DNA of 57,915 nt from Bacteroidota bacterium (GTDB lineage Bacteria > Bacteroidota > Bacteroidia > J057 > JAJTIE01): positions 1 to 57,915 of the forward strand of contig JAHBTG010000011.1 in NCBI GenBank assembly GCA_019638695.1. The letters are read 5' to 3'. The translations under genes and the position numbers were made by a program. Shown here piece after piece: positions 17,518-25,461 of this stretch. Position 1 is the first letter of the stretch. Every line of letters begins with the position of its first letter. The notes beneath the pieces were generated by a model. The model worked only from the letters and a program-made list of their open reading frames with translations. It did no database searches and was not told the DNA's origin.

Positions 17518-18435
17518 ATGCGCGCCACTGTATACCGCTTGCTCTTTCTCTGCTGCCTGATTAGCCTGCCGCTGGCACCTTTGCCGGCACAACTGGAGCC
17601 TATGGTGACACCGGCACAAATCCGCAGGCATAATATCCAAAGCATCACGGTGACTTTGTATAACGGTGATGCCGAAGGGAACCGCCACGGGCGGGGAGAG
17701 AAAGAACGGTATTACGAATATGACCCTATGGGCAATATCGTAGAACGCAATTTCTACCCCGAGAAGCCGGGTTATAACCGCACCACCATCTTTGAATACC
17801 GCAAAGGAAGTCTATGGAGAGAGAGCCTGAACAAGCATGGAGACCTGGTAGAGAGCATTGAGTATATCAACTATGCAGGCAAGGTGCCCACACTGATCAG
17901 GCGCAAGGACGGCATGGGCAAGCTGCTGGCCACCGAGGAGCGCACCTATATCCAGGATACGCTGCTGGCCGGGATGAAGTTATATGACTCTGAGAAACAA
18001 CTGGTCAACCACACGAGTTATACCTATGTACCCGAGACCGCCCGGCTACAGTCCCAAACAGAGCAACGCGGAGGCATGACACGCAAAGTGGTAGAAAACG
18101 CCTACGACCCGCACAACCGGCTCATTGCCCAGAAAGAGTATGACAATACCGGCCAGCATGTGCGCAATGTAACCTACAATTATGACGAAGAAGGCCGGCA
18201 GGTGCGCCGTGTAAGCCGCACACTGGACGGCAAACTGGCAGAAGACCTCTACTATACCTGGGAAGAGGGCCTGCTGGCAGAAGAATACGTGCAGTATGCG
18301 GATATCGACCTGCGCGACAGCCGGCGGCACAGCTATAACGAACAGGGGCTGCATAGCAGTACCCTGGCATTTGAAGCTTCAACGCAGCACTGGCGGGTAG
18401 CTACTTTCACCTACACGTTCTACGAAAAGAAATAG
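17518..18435 (+). CDS. Exported protein with YD-like repeats, unknown function
   Basis: 305 residues. Start chosen at the ATG at 17518, giving the signal peptide MRATVYRLLFLCCLISLPLAPLPA. The body contains repeated Y.YD..G....(R/E) units: YYEYDPMGNIVERNFY, NAYDPHNRLIAQKEYD and YNYDEEGRQVRRVSR, with intervening FEYRKGSLWRES. These resemble RHS/YD beta-repeats, but there are too few to form a shell and no RHS core or toxin tip is present. Eleven bp after the SEL1 gene and 1 bp before the small membrane protein. Probably a periplasmic or outer-membrane component of an undescribed exported set; no function is claimed. Confidence 0.7.
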   Translation: MRATVYRLLFLCCLISLPLAPLPAQLEPMVTPAQIRRHNIQSITVTLYNGDAEGNRHGRGEKERYYEYDPMGNIVERNFYPEKPGYNRTTIFEYRKGSLWRESLNKHGDLVESIEYINYAGKVPTLIRRKDGMGKLLATEERTYIQDTLLAGMKLYDSEKQLVNHTSYTYVPETARLQSQTEQRGGMTRKVVENAYDPHNRLIAQKEYDNTGQHVRNVTYNYDEEGRQVRRVSRTLDGKLAEDLYYTWEEGLLAEEYVQYADIDLRDSRRHSYNEQGLHSSTLAFEASTQHWRVATFTYTFYEKK

Positions 18436-18436
18436 C

Positions 18437-18736
18437 ATGGGATTTCGCATCCATACAGAAGGCGCCTGGGAGCGCTATGGCTTGCTGGTATGGTTTGACA
18501 GGTTTGAGCGTATAGGCCGCACGGCTATGGCCGCCGCCTGTTTCCTCACCTTCTTCCTCAGCCTCATGGTAGCGGCGCCGTTCATCTACTATACCATGCA
18601 ACAGGGATATGAGATCCTGAACAACCCGCTGACCTGGGTAGTATTTATCCTGGGCTATACCATAGCCATCCTGCTGTTACAGAACCTGTTATGGATACTG
18701 GTGCGCGGGGCGCTGTGGGTGCTGGAGGAAGTCTAG
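18437..18736 (+). CDS. Small inner-membrane protein, two helices
   Basis: 99 residues with two hydrophobic segments, MAAACFLTFFLSLMVAAPFIYY (about 30-52) and LTWVVFILGYTIAILLLQNL (about 64-83), and a short aromatic N-terminus. No family recognised. The ATG comes 1 bp after the stop of the YD-like gene, so translation is probably coupled. The 18-bp gap to the next, convergent gene holds only a weak AGCC/GGCT hairpin followed by six T. Confidence 0.6.
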   Translation: MGFRIHTEGAWERYGLLVWFDRFERIGRTAMAAACFLTFFLSLMVAAPFIYYTMQQGYEILNNPLTWVVFILGYTIAILLLQNLLWILVRGALWVLEEV

Positions 18737-18754
18737 CCTCTGCGCGGCTTTTTT

Positions 18755-20542
18755 CTAGAACTCCCAGCTTTTCCAGCTGTCTTCCAAGCTGGGACTGGCC
18801 TGCAACGTGGGAGTTTGCGGGCGGTTGAAGAGCAGCAAGGCATGCAGCGACACTTCGCCCTCCAGCCGATCGGCCAGTTCACCATAGGTAATACCCTCAG
18901 GGTACTGGTTCAGCAGCATCATGAGGAAATAGCTGAAGAGGCCGTGACGCGCCTGGCGATAGGGCAATGCCGCCTGCTCGCCGGTACTGGCAGAGAAGAT
19001 GACCGTATTGCCCTGTACCTCCACGGGTTTGGGTTTGATGATGACGCCCCGGGCAGCGATAGGGGAATCCCCGCTGCGGCTTTGCCCGCTGAAGCACGCA
19101 TCCAGGAACATCGTCAGCCGTGCCGGCCCCGGTTGCGTGAGGCGAGAGATGACCTCGCTGATCAGGATGGCTTTATTAGGAGCGTGCGGGTTCACATCCA
19201 CCGGCAGCAGGAAACTTTCCCGGGTGCCTTCCTGGGGAATGCCATGCCCGGCATAGAAGAAGAAAAGCTCAGCTTTATAGCCATAGTTCTTGGCCAGCAG
19301 GCTCAGTTTGGTGAGCTCATTGTCCATCTGTGCAGCAGTGCCATTGGTAAGGATCAATATGTTGCGGCGGGGAATGCCCAGCCTTTTTTCGGCATACTCT
19401 GCAAACAGGAGCCCGTCTGACAGGGCATATTCCACATTGATCTCTCCGGCGCCCGTGTTGTAATCACTGTACGCTTCATTGGCTATCACCAGTGCAAAAC
19501 GCTGGGGTTGCTGGGCAATGACGGGGATATTGGTACTGATGTCCATAGGCGGCTTGTAACGCTCGGGGTCTTTGCGCGCCACCTCATAGCGTATGGGGGA
19601 GATATTGAGATGAGAGACATCCCACAAGCGGATGGTCTTGTCTGCAGAAGCAGTGGCCACATATTTGCCGTCGGGGCTGAAAACAGCCTGCCAGAGCGCG
19701 CCTATGTGCCCATTGAGCACCTGCATTTCTTCGCCGGTGAGTGCATTCCAGATGCGGGCGCTCCTGTCCCGGCTGGCGGTCACTACCAACTGTCCATCGG
19801 GACTAAAGGCCACGGAACGCACAATATCCGTATGTCCCTTTATACCCTGGAAGGTGGCGGCGTCTTTCCAGATGCGCACCGTGCGGTCCAGGCTGGCAGA
19901 AGCCAGCAGCTTGCCATCGGGGCTCACCGCCAGTCCGCGTATGGTATTCTTGTGGCCCTTGAGCTGGCGCACCAGCCTCCCGGTATTGATCTCCCACAAG
20001 GTCACAACGGCTTCGGCACCGGCGGTATAGAGATATTGCCCCTGCGGGTCTATCGCCACCGCATACACGGTATTCTTATGCTCGGGGAAAGACTGTTCCC
20101 AGTTCTCGTGGATATCCCACAGGCGGGCGGTGCGGTCCCAGCCGGCGGTAGCAATGGTAGCACCATCTGCACCAAAGGACACGCACTCCAAAGGCTTACC
20201 CTGGCTGTCAAAACTCTTGAGCAGGCGCCCGGTCACCACGTCCCATATCTTCAGGGTGCCATCGCTGCTACCCGATGCCAGGAGGGTACCGTCCGGGCTG
20301 AAGGACAGACTGTTAACACTGGCCGTATGGGCATCCAGCGTCTGGCTGAGCGCACCGGTGCGGGCATTCCACAGGCGGATGGTGCGGTCGCTGCTGCCCG
20401 ATGCCAGGAGCTGGCCGTCGGGACTGAAAGCTACGGTATTGACATCCAGCGTGTGGCCATGCAGTTCCCGGAATTTCTGTGCCCAAACGGTCAGCGGTGC
20501 CAGCAGGCACAACAGCAAAAAGGGGCGTAGCAGTGCTTTCAT
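18755..20542 (-). CDS. Exported WD40-caspase (peptidase C14) protein
   Basis: 595 residues. Start at the ATG at 20542 gives the signal peptide MKALLRPFLLLCLLAPLTVWA. Residues 27-310 hold seven WD40 units, each with a SPDG..(L/V)A(S/T)(G/A)S..(R/K)T..(I/L)W pattern, enough for one closed propeller. Residues ~348-590 are a caspase-like domain with the catalytic dyad His433 (FFFYAGHG) and Cys483 (MFLDACFSG). This WD40 plus C14 pairing is usual in cytoplasmic bacterial proteins, but here the signal peptide sends it out of the cytoplasm. Last gene of an operon with a DUF4384-like and an LPP20-like protein, families often fused to caspases. Substrate and role unknown. Confidence 0.88.
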   Translation of the reverse strand: MKALLRPFLLLCLLAPLTVWAQKFRELHGHTLDVNTVAFSPDGQLLASGSSDRTIRLWNARTGALSQTLDAHTASVNSLSFSPDGTLLASGSSDGTLKIWDVVTGRLLKSFDSQGKPLECVSFGADGATIATAGWDRTARLWDIHENWEQSFPEHKNTVYAVAIDPQGQYLYTAGAEAVVTLWEINTGRLVRQLKGHKNTIRGLAVSPDGKLLASASLDRTVRIWKDAATFQGIKGHTDIVRSVAFSPDGQLVVTASRDRSARIWNALTGEEMQVLNGHIGALWQAVFSPDGKYVATASADKTIRLWDVSHLNISPIRYEVARKDPERYKPPMDISTNIPVIAQQPQRFALVIANEAYSDYNTGAGEINVEYALSDGLLFAEYAEKRLGIPRRNILILTNGTAAQMDNELTKLSLLAKNYGYKAELFFFYAGHGIPQEGTRESFLLPVDVNPHAPNKAILISEVISRLTQPGPARLTMFLDACFSGQSRSGDSPIAARGVIIKPKPVEVQGNTVIFSASTGEQAALPYRQARHGLFSYFLMMLLNQYPEGITYGELADRLEGEVSLHALLLFNRPQTPTLQASPSLEDSWKSWEF

Positions 20543-20583
20543 AATGGCTAGGGTTGAAGGGAAGAGACAGGACAGAGGAAGAG

Positions 20584-21663
20584 TTATCGTTTGCTGTTGA
20601 CAATGGAAATATCCAGTACCATTACCTGAAAGGACTCCCGCATAGCCTGGTTGAGTGAGAGCCATTCCTGGAAGTCTTCGCTCACGATCTTGCGGGGAAA
20701 CTGGAAGCCCCTGAGCGCAGAATCCATCCGGTTGGTCACCTGGCGGCTAGCCTCCAGCAAAGGTTTGTTATAGGGCTCGGGCGAAAAGACCACGAATATC
20801 CGTTCACTGATCACCTGCTGGCTACCGGTATGCAGCACCATTTCATCTATAGGGATACCCGGCTGTGTAAAAGGATAGTGGCGGGCATCGGGCGAAAAGA
20901 GCAGGTATTCCTTGCCGGCTTCCACGCGCATGCCGCTGGCCTGGTCGCGGGGCATCTGCAGGTAAGGCATCAGGCAATAGGCATATTCCTGGTCATCCAG
21001 CCACAGGGAGAGCCAGCCATCGGCCGGACTGCGGAAGCGCAGATACAGCTGGTCACCGGTATGGAAGTCATGGGTTATGCAGTCGCTGTTCGTGGCGCAG
21101 TACAGGGGCTGAGCCTCAAAGCGCACAGGGGGGCTTTTGAGCTCCCGGGCCAGACCGCTGATGCTGCACCTGACGATATACTCTGTACGGCCTTTACGTT
21201 TGGCTTTTTTGGATACGCGCCCTTTGGGGTCATAATATACCTCTTCTTCGGTATACGTTTCATTCAGGGTGCGCACCCAGTCTCCTTTCACATAGGTGTT
21301 GGCTATCATATTGAAACGGGAGAAGGTGCGGGCACGGCTACCGGCACTCTCGTTGGTGACCGTGGTGCTGTTGGAACGATACACAACCGCTCCATAAGTC
21401 TTCTCCAGGGCATCTATCATAGCCAGCTGACGCACTTCCTTCTTGGCTTCATTAATGGCTGCGGGGCTGGGTTCGCCCTTCAGAATAAGTTCTGCAGCGC
21501 CGCTTACCCGGTCTGTACCGGCCACCGGATCCAGGTCCGGCGAGGCACTTACACCAGATTCCCGGACAATGCGCCCGGGAGAGGAATCCTGTGCCCGCAC
21601 TTCATAGCAAAGCCCCCCCATACTGAGCAACAGCAATAGTGCGATATGGAGGGGCGTATGCAT
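20584..21663 (-). CDS. Exported DUF4384-like protein of the caspase operon
   Basis: About 359 residues. Start taken at the ATG at 21663 (signal peptide MHTPLHIALLLLLSMGGLCYEVRA); an ATG at 21690 adds nine residues and is closer to the upstream stop. The N-terminal half (about 50-170) resembles the LPP20/FlgP-type fold, with AAINEAKKEVRQLAMIDALEK and a basic linker GRVSKKAKRKGR. The C-terminal half matches the DUF4384 pattern: HTGDQLYLRFRSPADGWLSLW, YCLMPYLQMP, VEAGKEYLLFSP. DUF4384 is frequently fused directly to caspase domains; here it is encoded 41 bp upstream of the caspase gene, suggesting they act as a complex. Family assignment is by pattern only. Confidence 0.7.
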   Translation of the reverse strand: MHTPLHIALLLLLSMGGLCYEVRAQDSSPGRIVRESGVSASPDLDPVAGTDRVSGAAELILKGEPSPAAINEAKKEVRQLAMIDALEKTYGAVVYRSNSTTVTNESAGSRARTFSRFNMIANTYVKGDWVRTLNETYTEEEVYYDPKGRVSKKAKRKGRTEYIVRCSISGLARELKSPPVRFEAQPLYCATNSDCITHDFHTGDQLYLRFRSPADGWLSLWLDDQEYAYCLMPYLQMPRDQASGMRVEAGKEYLLFSPDARHYPFTQPGIPIDEMVLHTGSQQVISERIFVVFSPEPYNKPLLEASRQVTNRMDSALRGFQFPRKIVSEDFQEWLSLNQAMRESFQVMVLDISIVNSKR

Positions 21664-21698
21664 GAAGAGTCGTATCAGGATGTGAAGCAAAAGGTATC

Positions 21699-22364
21699 TT
21701 ATTCCAGGCCGATGAGCTTGTCCAGTTTACCGTCCAGTTCGCCCAGTTCCTCCTGCAGTTTCACTCGCAGGGAGTTCTTGGCCTGATAGAGGGCCTTCTC
21801 ACGGTCATACAGCAGCTTGATGTTCACTTCCACATTCTTGTTCTTAAGCACGCGGTGAATCTTGAAGCTGGGGTCTACATTCTCCAGGCGCACGGCAATG
21901 ACGTTCTTGGCAGACTGCAACACTTTGGTAACAGAAGCGGCCTCTTCCGCATTCAGCTGGGAGTTGGCCAGGTTAGCCTTTACCAGTGAACGGATCTGCG
22001 TTTCCAGCTGGCCGGCCAGGTTGAGCTTGGCGATCTCCAGGGCCTGCATCTCAGCGGCAGTGCGGGTCTCGGCCACGGCGTTTCCGTCAGAGCTCAGGAA
22101 CACCAGCTTGCCTTCATCGTCACGTTCCAGGAGCTTGAACCAGGTATATTCCAGCATCTTCTCCATAGGGAGGCTGCCGGGAGCTACCACATAGCCTTGT
22201 TTCTGGAACTGCTTGGATTCCTTGCGGGCTTCCTTGACAGCTTTTTTCTTGATGTCTTTCTTGAGGTCCTTGCGCTGGCGTTTATCCAGTTGCGCATGGG
22301 CAGGCAGGGCAAACACGAGTCCCAATGCCATAATGAGCAGGGTGCGAAGTGTAAGGGTTTTCAT
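21699..22364 (-). CDS. Exported LPP20-like protein of the caspase operon
   Basis: 221 residues. Start at the ATG at 22364 gives the signal peptide MKTLTLRTLLIMALGLVFALPAHA. A very basic helix follows (LDKRQRKDLKKDIKKKAVKEARKESK broken up by acidic residues), then an alpha/beta domain with ETRTAAEMQALEIAKLNLA, which resembles the LPP20 family. A C-terminal helix has KNSLRVKLQEELGELDGKLDKL. First gene of the three-gene minus-strand operon. A perfect -7 box (TATTTTTG, 22413-22420, minus) lies 48 nt upstream of the start. Function unknown; the shared fold with the N-terminal half of the next gene suggests a related envelope role. Confidence 0.65.
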   Translation of the reverse strand: MKTLTLRTLLIMALGLVFALPAHAQLDKRQRKDLKKDIKKKAVKEARKESKQFQKQGYVVAPGSLPMEKMLEYTWFKLLERDDEGKLVFLSSDGNAVAETRTAAEMQALEIAKLNLAGQLETQIRSLVKANLANSQLNAEEAASVTKVLQSAKNVIAVRLENVDPSFKIHRVLKNKNVEVNIKLLYDREKALYQAKNSLRVKLQEELGELDGKLDKLIGLE

Positions 22365-22412
22365 ATGAGATGGAGTTAAGGGGTATGATAGCTTAGCATA
22401 CAAAGGTTATGC

Positions 22413-22420
22413 CAAAAATA
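22413..22420 (-). promoter_or_regulatory. -7 box upstream of the caspase operon
   Basis: TATTTTTG on the minus strand matches TAnnTTTG exactly. No TTG sits at the expected distance upstream, so the promoter may need an activator. Confidence 0.45.
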
Positions 22421-22468
22421 ATTTAAGTAGAGAACCCTTGGAGCGAAATGTGTGTTATTTTTAGCCTA

Positions 22469-22963
22469 ATGACAGAATACGGGACCTACTATCAGTTGCT
22501 GGGCATCTCGCCCCGGGCCAGCGCAGAAGAAATAGATACCGCTTTTCGTCTGCAGGCCGATGCACATAACCCCTCTTTGCACCCCGGCGAAGCCCAGGAA
22601 CACCGTTTTCAGGCCATACTGGATGCCTATACCGTGCTGAGGAACCCTGAGGCCCGTGCCCAGTATGATGCGCACCTGGCCAGCCTGGGCGCGCTGGAGT
22701 CTCCCAACCCGCTCAAAATAGCGTTTCGCAGAAAAAGTAATCCCCCAAAAACTGCTCAAAAGCCCAAAAGCGTAGAAACCCCATCGGGAGATCCGCCCAA
22801 AACGTTTACCCAGTTGCTGGATTTTGACTGGGATGCGCTGGATGAGCCCACACCCGAGCAGCAAAAAGAGGGTAACCGGGAGTTTCGGATGGAGCTGATA
22901 TTCAAGCTGCTGATCATCCTGGCCTTCATCGGGATACTCAGCATTATATGGCTGTTTCTTTAG
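22469..22963 (+). CDS. J-domain-like tail-anchored membrane protein lacking HPD
   Basis: 164 residues; start at the ATG giving MTEYGTYYQLLGISPRASAEEI. Residues 1-65 look like a DnaJ domain: YYQLLGI...A...EID.AFR, then FQAILDAYTVLRNPEARAQYD. However, the loop that should carry HPD reads ADAHNPSLHPG, so the residues needed to stimulate Hsp70 ATPase are altered to HNP. A charged linker follows (about 85-135), and a single C-terminal transmembrane helix (FKLLIILAFIGILSIIWLFL) makes it tail-anchored with the J-like part in the cytoplasm. It may be a regulatory or structural J-like protein rather than a classical Hsp40. Divergent from the caspase operon. Confidence 0.75.
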   Translation: MTEYGTYYQLLGISPRASAEEIDTAFRLQADAHNPSLHPGEAQEHRFQAILDAYTVLRNPEARAQYDAHLASLGALESPNPLKIAFRRKSNPPKTAQKPKSVETPSGDPPKTFTQLLDFDWDALDEPTPEQQKEGNREFRMELIFKLLIILAFIGILSIIWLFL

Positions 22964-22964
22964 C

Positions 22965-22990
22965 TAAAAAAGCCCCGTTTCCGGGGCTTG
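22965..22990 (-). terminator. Terminator of the outer-membrane barrel gene
   Basis: AAGCCCCG (22970-22977) and CGGGGCTT (22982-22989) form a perfect stem. On the minus strand it is followed by six T, so it ends transcription of the gene at 23025-23606; it may also act for the convergent J-like gene. Confidence 0.85.
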
Positions 22991-23024
22991 ATAGGGGTTC
23001 TTTGCACAAAAAACGGGCTCCGGA

Positions 23025-23606
23025 CTAGAGACCGAACTTGAAGTGGAAGCCCACCTGAAAGAGCAGGATGCTATTGGTCTGGCTATCGCCATTGCTGTCT
23101 TCGCTGAATATGGTGGGATACTTGACGCCTATATTCAGGTTAGTTACCGGGCTAAGGCCGAACATGACCCCGGCATTGGGGGCGATGCCAAAGTTATTGT
23201 CGGATTTCGTGGTGGTAGTCTTGGTATTCAGCACCTCAACGGTGGATTTGACGCTGCTCATATATAAGCCAAAATCCAGACCTATATAAGGCTTCACAAT
23301 CTTGTCAAAGAAATAATACTCTATACCCGCAGTAATGGGAATGATAGAAGTCGTGCCTTCCACGGACAGGGCCTGGCCATTGACCGTAGAGGCCGAAGGG
23401 TATACATAGAAGCCGGTATTCAACCCCAGGTGCAGCTTATCCATAGGGTAGAAACGCGCCCGGAGCTCAGCGCCTCCGCCTCCGCTATAGGCATCTCCAA
23501 AATCACCCTGGGGCACACCGTAGCCGCCATCTACACCCACTGAAATACCTTGCGCAAAAGCAGTGCTACCCAGCAGGAGGAACAAACCAACAAGTATCTT
23601 TTTCAT
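23025..23606 (-). CDS. Outer-membrane beta-barrel protein
   Basis: 193 residues with the signal peptide MKKILVGLFLLLGSTAFAQ; start at 23606 chosen for this reason. The mature protein alternates short amphipathic strands: ISVGVDGGYGVPQGDF, LHLGLNTGFYVYP, PITAGIEYYFFDKIVKPYIGLDFGLYM, NFGIAPNAGVMFGL and NLNIGVKYPTIF. It ends in FQVGFHFKFGL, with the aromatic/hydrophobic C-terminal strand typical of 8-stranded OmpA/OmpX-like barrels. No periplasmic OmpA domain follows. Common small outer-membrane protein type in Bacteroidota; ligand unknown. Confidence 0.8.
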   Translation of the reverse strand: MKKILVGLFLLLGSTAFAQGISVGVDGGYGVPQGDFGDAYSGGGGAELRARFYPMDKLHLGLNTGFYVYPSASTVNGQALSVEGTTSIIPITAGIEYYFFDKIVKPYIGLDFGLYMSSVKSTVEVLNTKTTTTKSDNNFGIAPNAGVMFGLSPVTNLNIGVKYPTIFSEDSNGDSQTNSILLFQVGFHFKFGL

Positions 23607-23679
23607 AGGATAAGGAAATGAGTTTAGATAAAAACAGGCAGGATATTTCAGCAATTTACAAAAGTGCGCTGAAACGGGG

Positions 23680-24288
23680 TCAGGATTTTTCATCTAGCCG
23701 GGGCATTACGGGGTTTTGGCGGCTGCACAGCAAAGCCCGTGGGGTGAGCAGTAGAATTTTGATATCAAGCAGCAAGGAAAAGCGCTCCACGTAACGGACA
23801 TCCCATTCCAGGCGCTCTTCCCAGGTGGAGTGGTTGCGGCCATTGACCTGGGCAAGGCCGGTGAGGCCGGGCTTCACCAGGTGGCGTTGCTGTTGGCGGG
23901 GGGTATAATGCGGCAGATAGTCCGGGAGCAAAGGGCGCGGACCCACCAGGCTCATATGGCCCTGCAATACATTGACCAGCTGGGGAAGCTCGTCTATAGC
24001 TAGGCTACGGAGGATTCTGCCCAGGGGAGTAATACGGTCAGCGTCAGGCATCGGAAGGCCGGACGGCTGCGGCGCTGGCGGGCGCATAGTGGCAAGCTTG
24101 TAGACAGTAAAGCTTGCTTGCTGTCTGCCGGTACGTTCCTGTAAGAAAAATACACGGCCCCGCTGGAAGAACAGTAGTAGAAAGGCACTGGTTAAGAGAA
24201 TTGGTAGGCACAAAAGTAGCAAAAGGGTGCCAAGTACTATATCCAGCAGGCGTTTACCTGTGTTTTTATAGCCAATTTTTTTCAACAA
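23680..24288 (-). CDS. Bacterial sugar transferase (polyprenyl-phosphate glycosyl-1-phosphate transferase)
   Basis: 202 residues, the short PglC-like monotopic form. An N-terminal hydrophobic re-entrant helix (LLDIVLGTLLLLLCLPILLTSAFLLL) is followed by FFLQERTGRQ, FTVYKLATM, LRSLAIDELPQLVNVLQGHMSLVGPRPLL and KPGLTGLAQVNGR, which are diagnostic for the family. It transfers a sugar-1-phosphate onto undecaprenyl phosphate and so starts a repeat unit of exopolysaccharide, O-antigen or a glycoprotein glycan. The frame starts at a TTG at 24288 (TTG TTG AAA AAA); no ATG is available in frame. Downstream of the aminotransferase and dehydrogenase that would make its sugar. Confidence 0.88.
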   Translation of the reverse strand: MLKKIGYKNTGKRLLDIVLGTLLLLLCLPILLTSAFLLLFFQRGRVFFLQERTGRQQASFTVYKLATMRPPAPQPSGLPMPDADRITPLGRILRSLAIDELPQLVNVLQGHMSLVGPRPLLPDYLPHYTPRQQQRHLVKPGLTGLAQVNGRNHSTWEERLEWDVRYVERFSLLLDIKILLLTPRALLCSRQNPVMPRLDEKS

Positions 24289-24321
24289 AATTATGTTAAA
24301 TTCTTGACCAATACCCGGAAG

Positions 24322-25449
24322 CTAGCGTAAAAAGCCCCGCACAGCTTCGCAGATATAGGCGAGCTGGTCTTCCGTAAGTTCGGTGTGCATGGGCAGGCTC
24401 AGCACCTCACTGCACAGCCGCATGGTCACCGGGTAGTCCTCATCCCGGAAGCGGGCATGGGCATAGGGAGGGTGCTGGTGCACCGCCAGCGGGTAGAATA
24501 CCACACTGGGCACATTCTTCTCCCGCAGGTGCGCCTGCAACGCGTCCCTGCGTCCACCGGCTATGCGCAAGGTATACTGGTGAAACACATGCGTGCTCCA
24601 GGGAGCACGGCCGGGAATCTGCAGCCCGTCAATACCCTGGAGGGCATCGTCATAAAAAGCGGCAGCCTTGCGGCGGGCGGCAATGTAGGTATCCAGGCGG
24701 CGCAGCTTGTGGCGCAGGATAGCGGCCTGTATGCTGTCCAGGCGGCTATTCACCCCTACCCTGTCAAAATAATACTGGCGTTGCTGTCCGTGGTTAGCTA
24801 TCATGCGCAGTTCCGCAGCAAAGGCATCCTCATTAGTGAAGAGGGCGCCGGCATCTCCATAAGCACCCAGGTTCTTGCTGGGGTAAAAAGAGGTGGCGCC
24901 CGCCTTGCCCATCGTACCGGCAGTTGCTTTGCGGCCATCCGGGTAAGTATACTCCGCTCCTATGGCCTGTGCGGTGTCTTCAAACACCAGGAGGTTATGG
25001 CGCTGAGCTACCTCCAGCACAGGGGCCATATTGGCGCACTGTCCATAGAGATGCACCGGAACAATAGCTTTGGTACGGGGCGTAATGAGCGCCTCAAGAC
25101 GGGCGGGATCCAGGTTAAAGGTATCATACTCCACATCGCACAACACCAGCTTCAGCCCCAGCAAGGCAATGACCTCGGCCGTGGCGATATAGGTGAAGTT
25201 AGGGCAAATGACCTCATCCCCGGGATGAAGGCCCGCAGCCATCATACTGATCTGCAGGGCATCTGTGCCATTGGCACAGGGGATCACATGCTTAACCCCC
25301 AGATATTGCTCCAGTTCTGCCTGAAAACTCTTGACCTCTGGCCCATTGATAAAGGCCGCGGTATCCAGGATCTGTTGCAGGCTTTCGGCCAGATCTGCCT
25401 TGAAGTCTTGGTACTGACCTGTGAGGTCTACCATTTGGATGGGTTTCAT
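24322..25449 (-). CDS. DegT/DnrJ/EryC1-type sugar aminotransferase (WbpE/PglE-like)
   Basis: 375 residues, PLP-dependent. Motifs: INGPEV, CANGTDALQISMMAAG, GDEVICPNFTYIATAEV, PVHLYGQ, LLVFEDTAQAIGAEY, the PLP lysine Lys192 in SFYPSKNLGAYGDAGA, and NSRLDSIQAAIL. The family aminates keto-sugars on nucleotide carriers; next to a UDP-sugar 6-dehydrogenase it most resembles WbpE, which makes 3-amino-uronic acid sugars. The WbpB oxidase and WbpD acetyltransferase expected for that route are not here. 12 bp downstream of the dehydrogenase gene, so one operon. Confidence 0.88.
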   Translation of the reverse strand: MKPIQMVDLTGQYQDFKADLAESLQQILDTAAFINGPEVKSFQAELEQYLGVKHVIPCANGTDALQISMMAAGLHPGDEVICPNFTYIATAEVIALLGLKLVLCDVEYDTFNLDPARLEALITPRTKAIVPVHLYGQCANMAPVLEVAQRHNLLVFEDTAQAIGAEYTYPDGRKATAGTMGKAGATSFYPSKNLGAYGDAGALFTNEDAFAAELRMIANHGQQRQYYFDRVGVNSRLDSIQAAILRHKLRRLDTYIAARRKAAAFYDDALQGIDGLQIPGRAPWSTHVFHQYTLRIAGGRRDALQAHLREKNVPSVVFYPLAVHQHPPYAHARFRDEDYPVTMRLCSEVLSLPMHTELTEDQLAYICEAVRGFLR

Positions 25450-25461
25450 ATGCAGGAAAGT

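Noticed and set aside
18755-22364. Caspase operon as an anti-phage defence system
   Set aside because: All three proteins carry signal peptides, so a cytoplasmic abortive-infection role is unlikely; no nucleotide-sensing or gasdermin-like partner seen.
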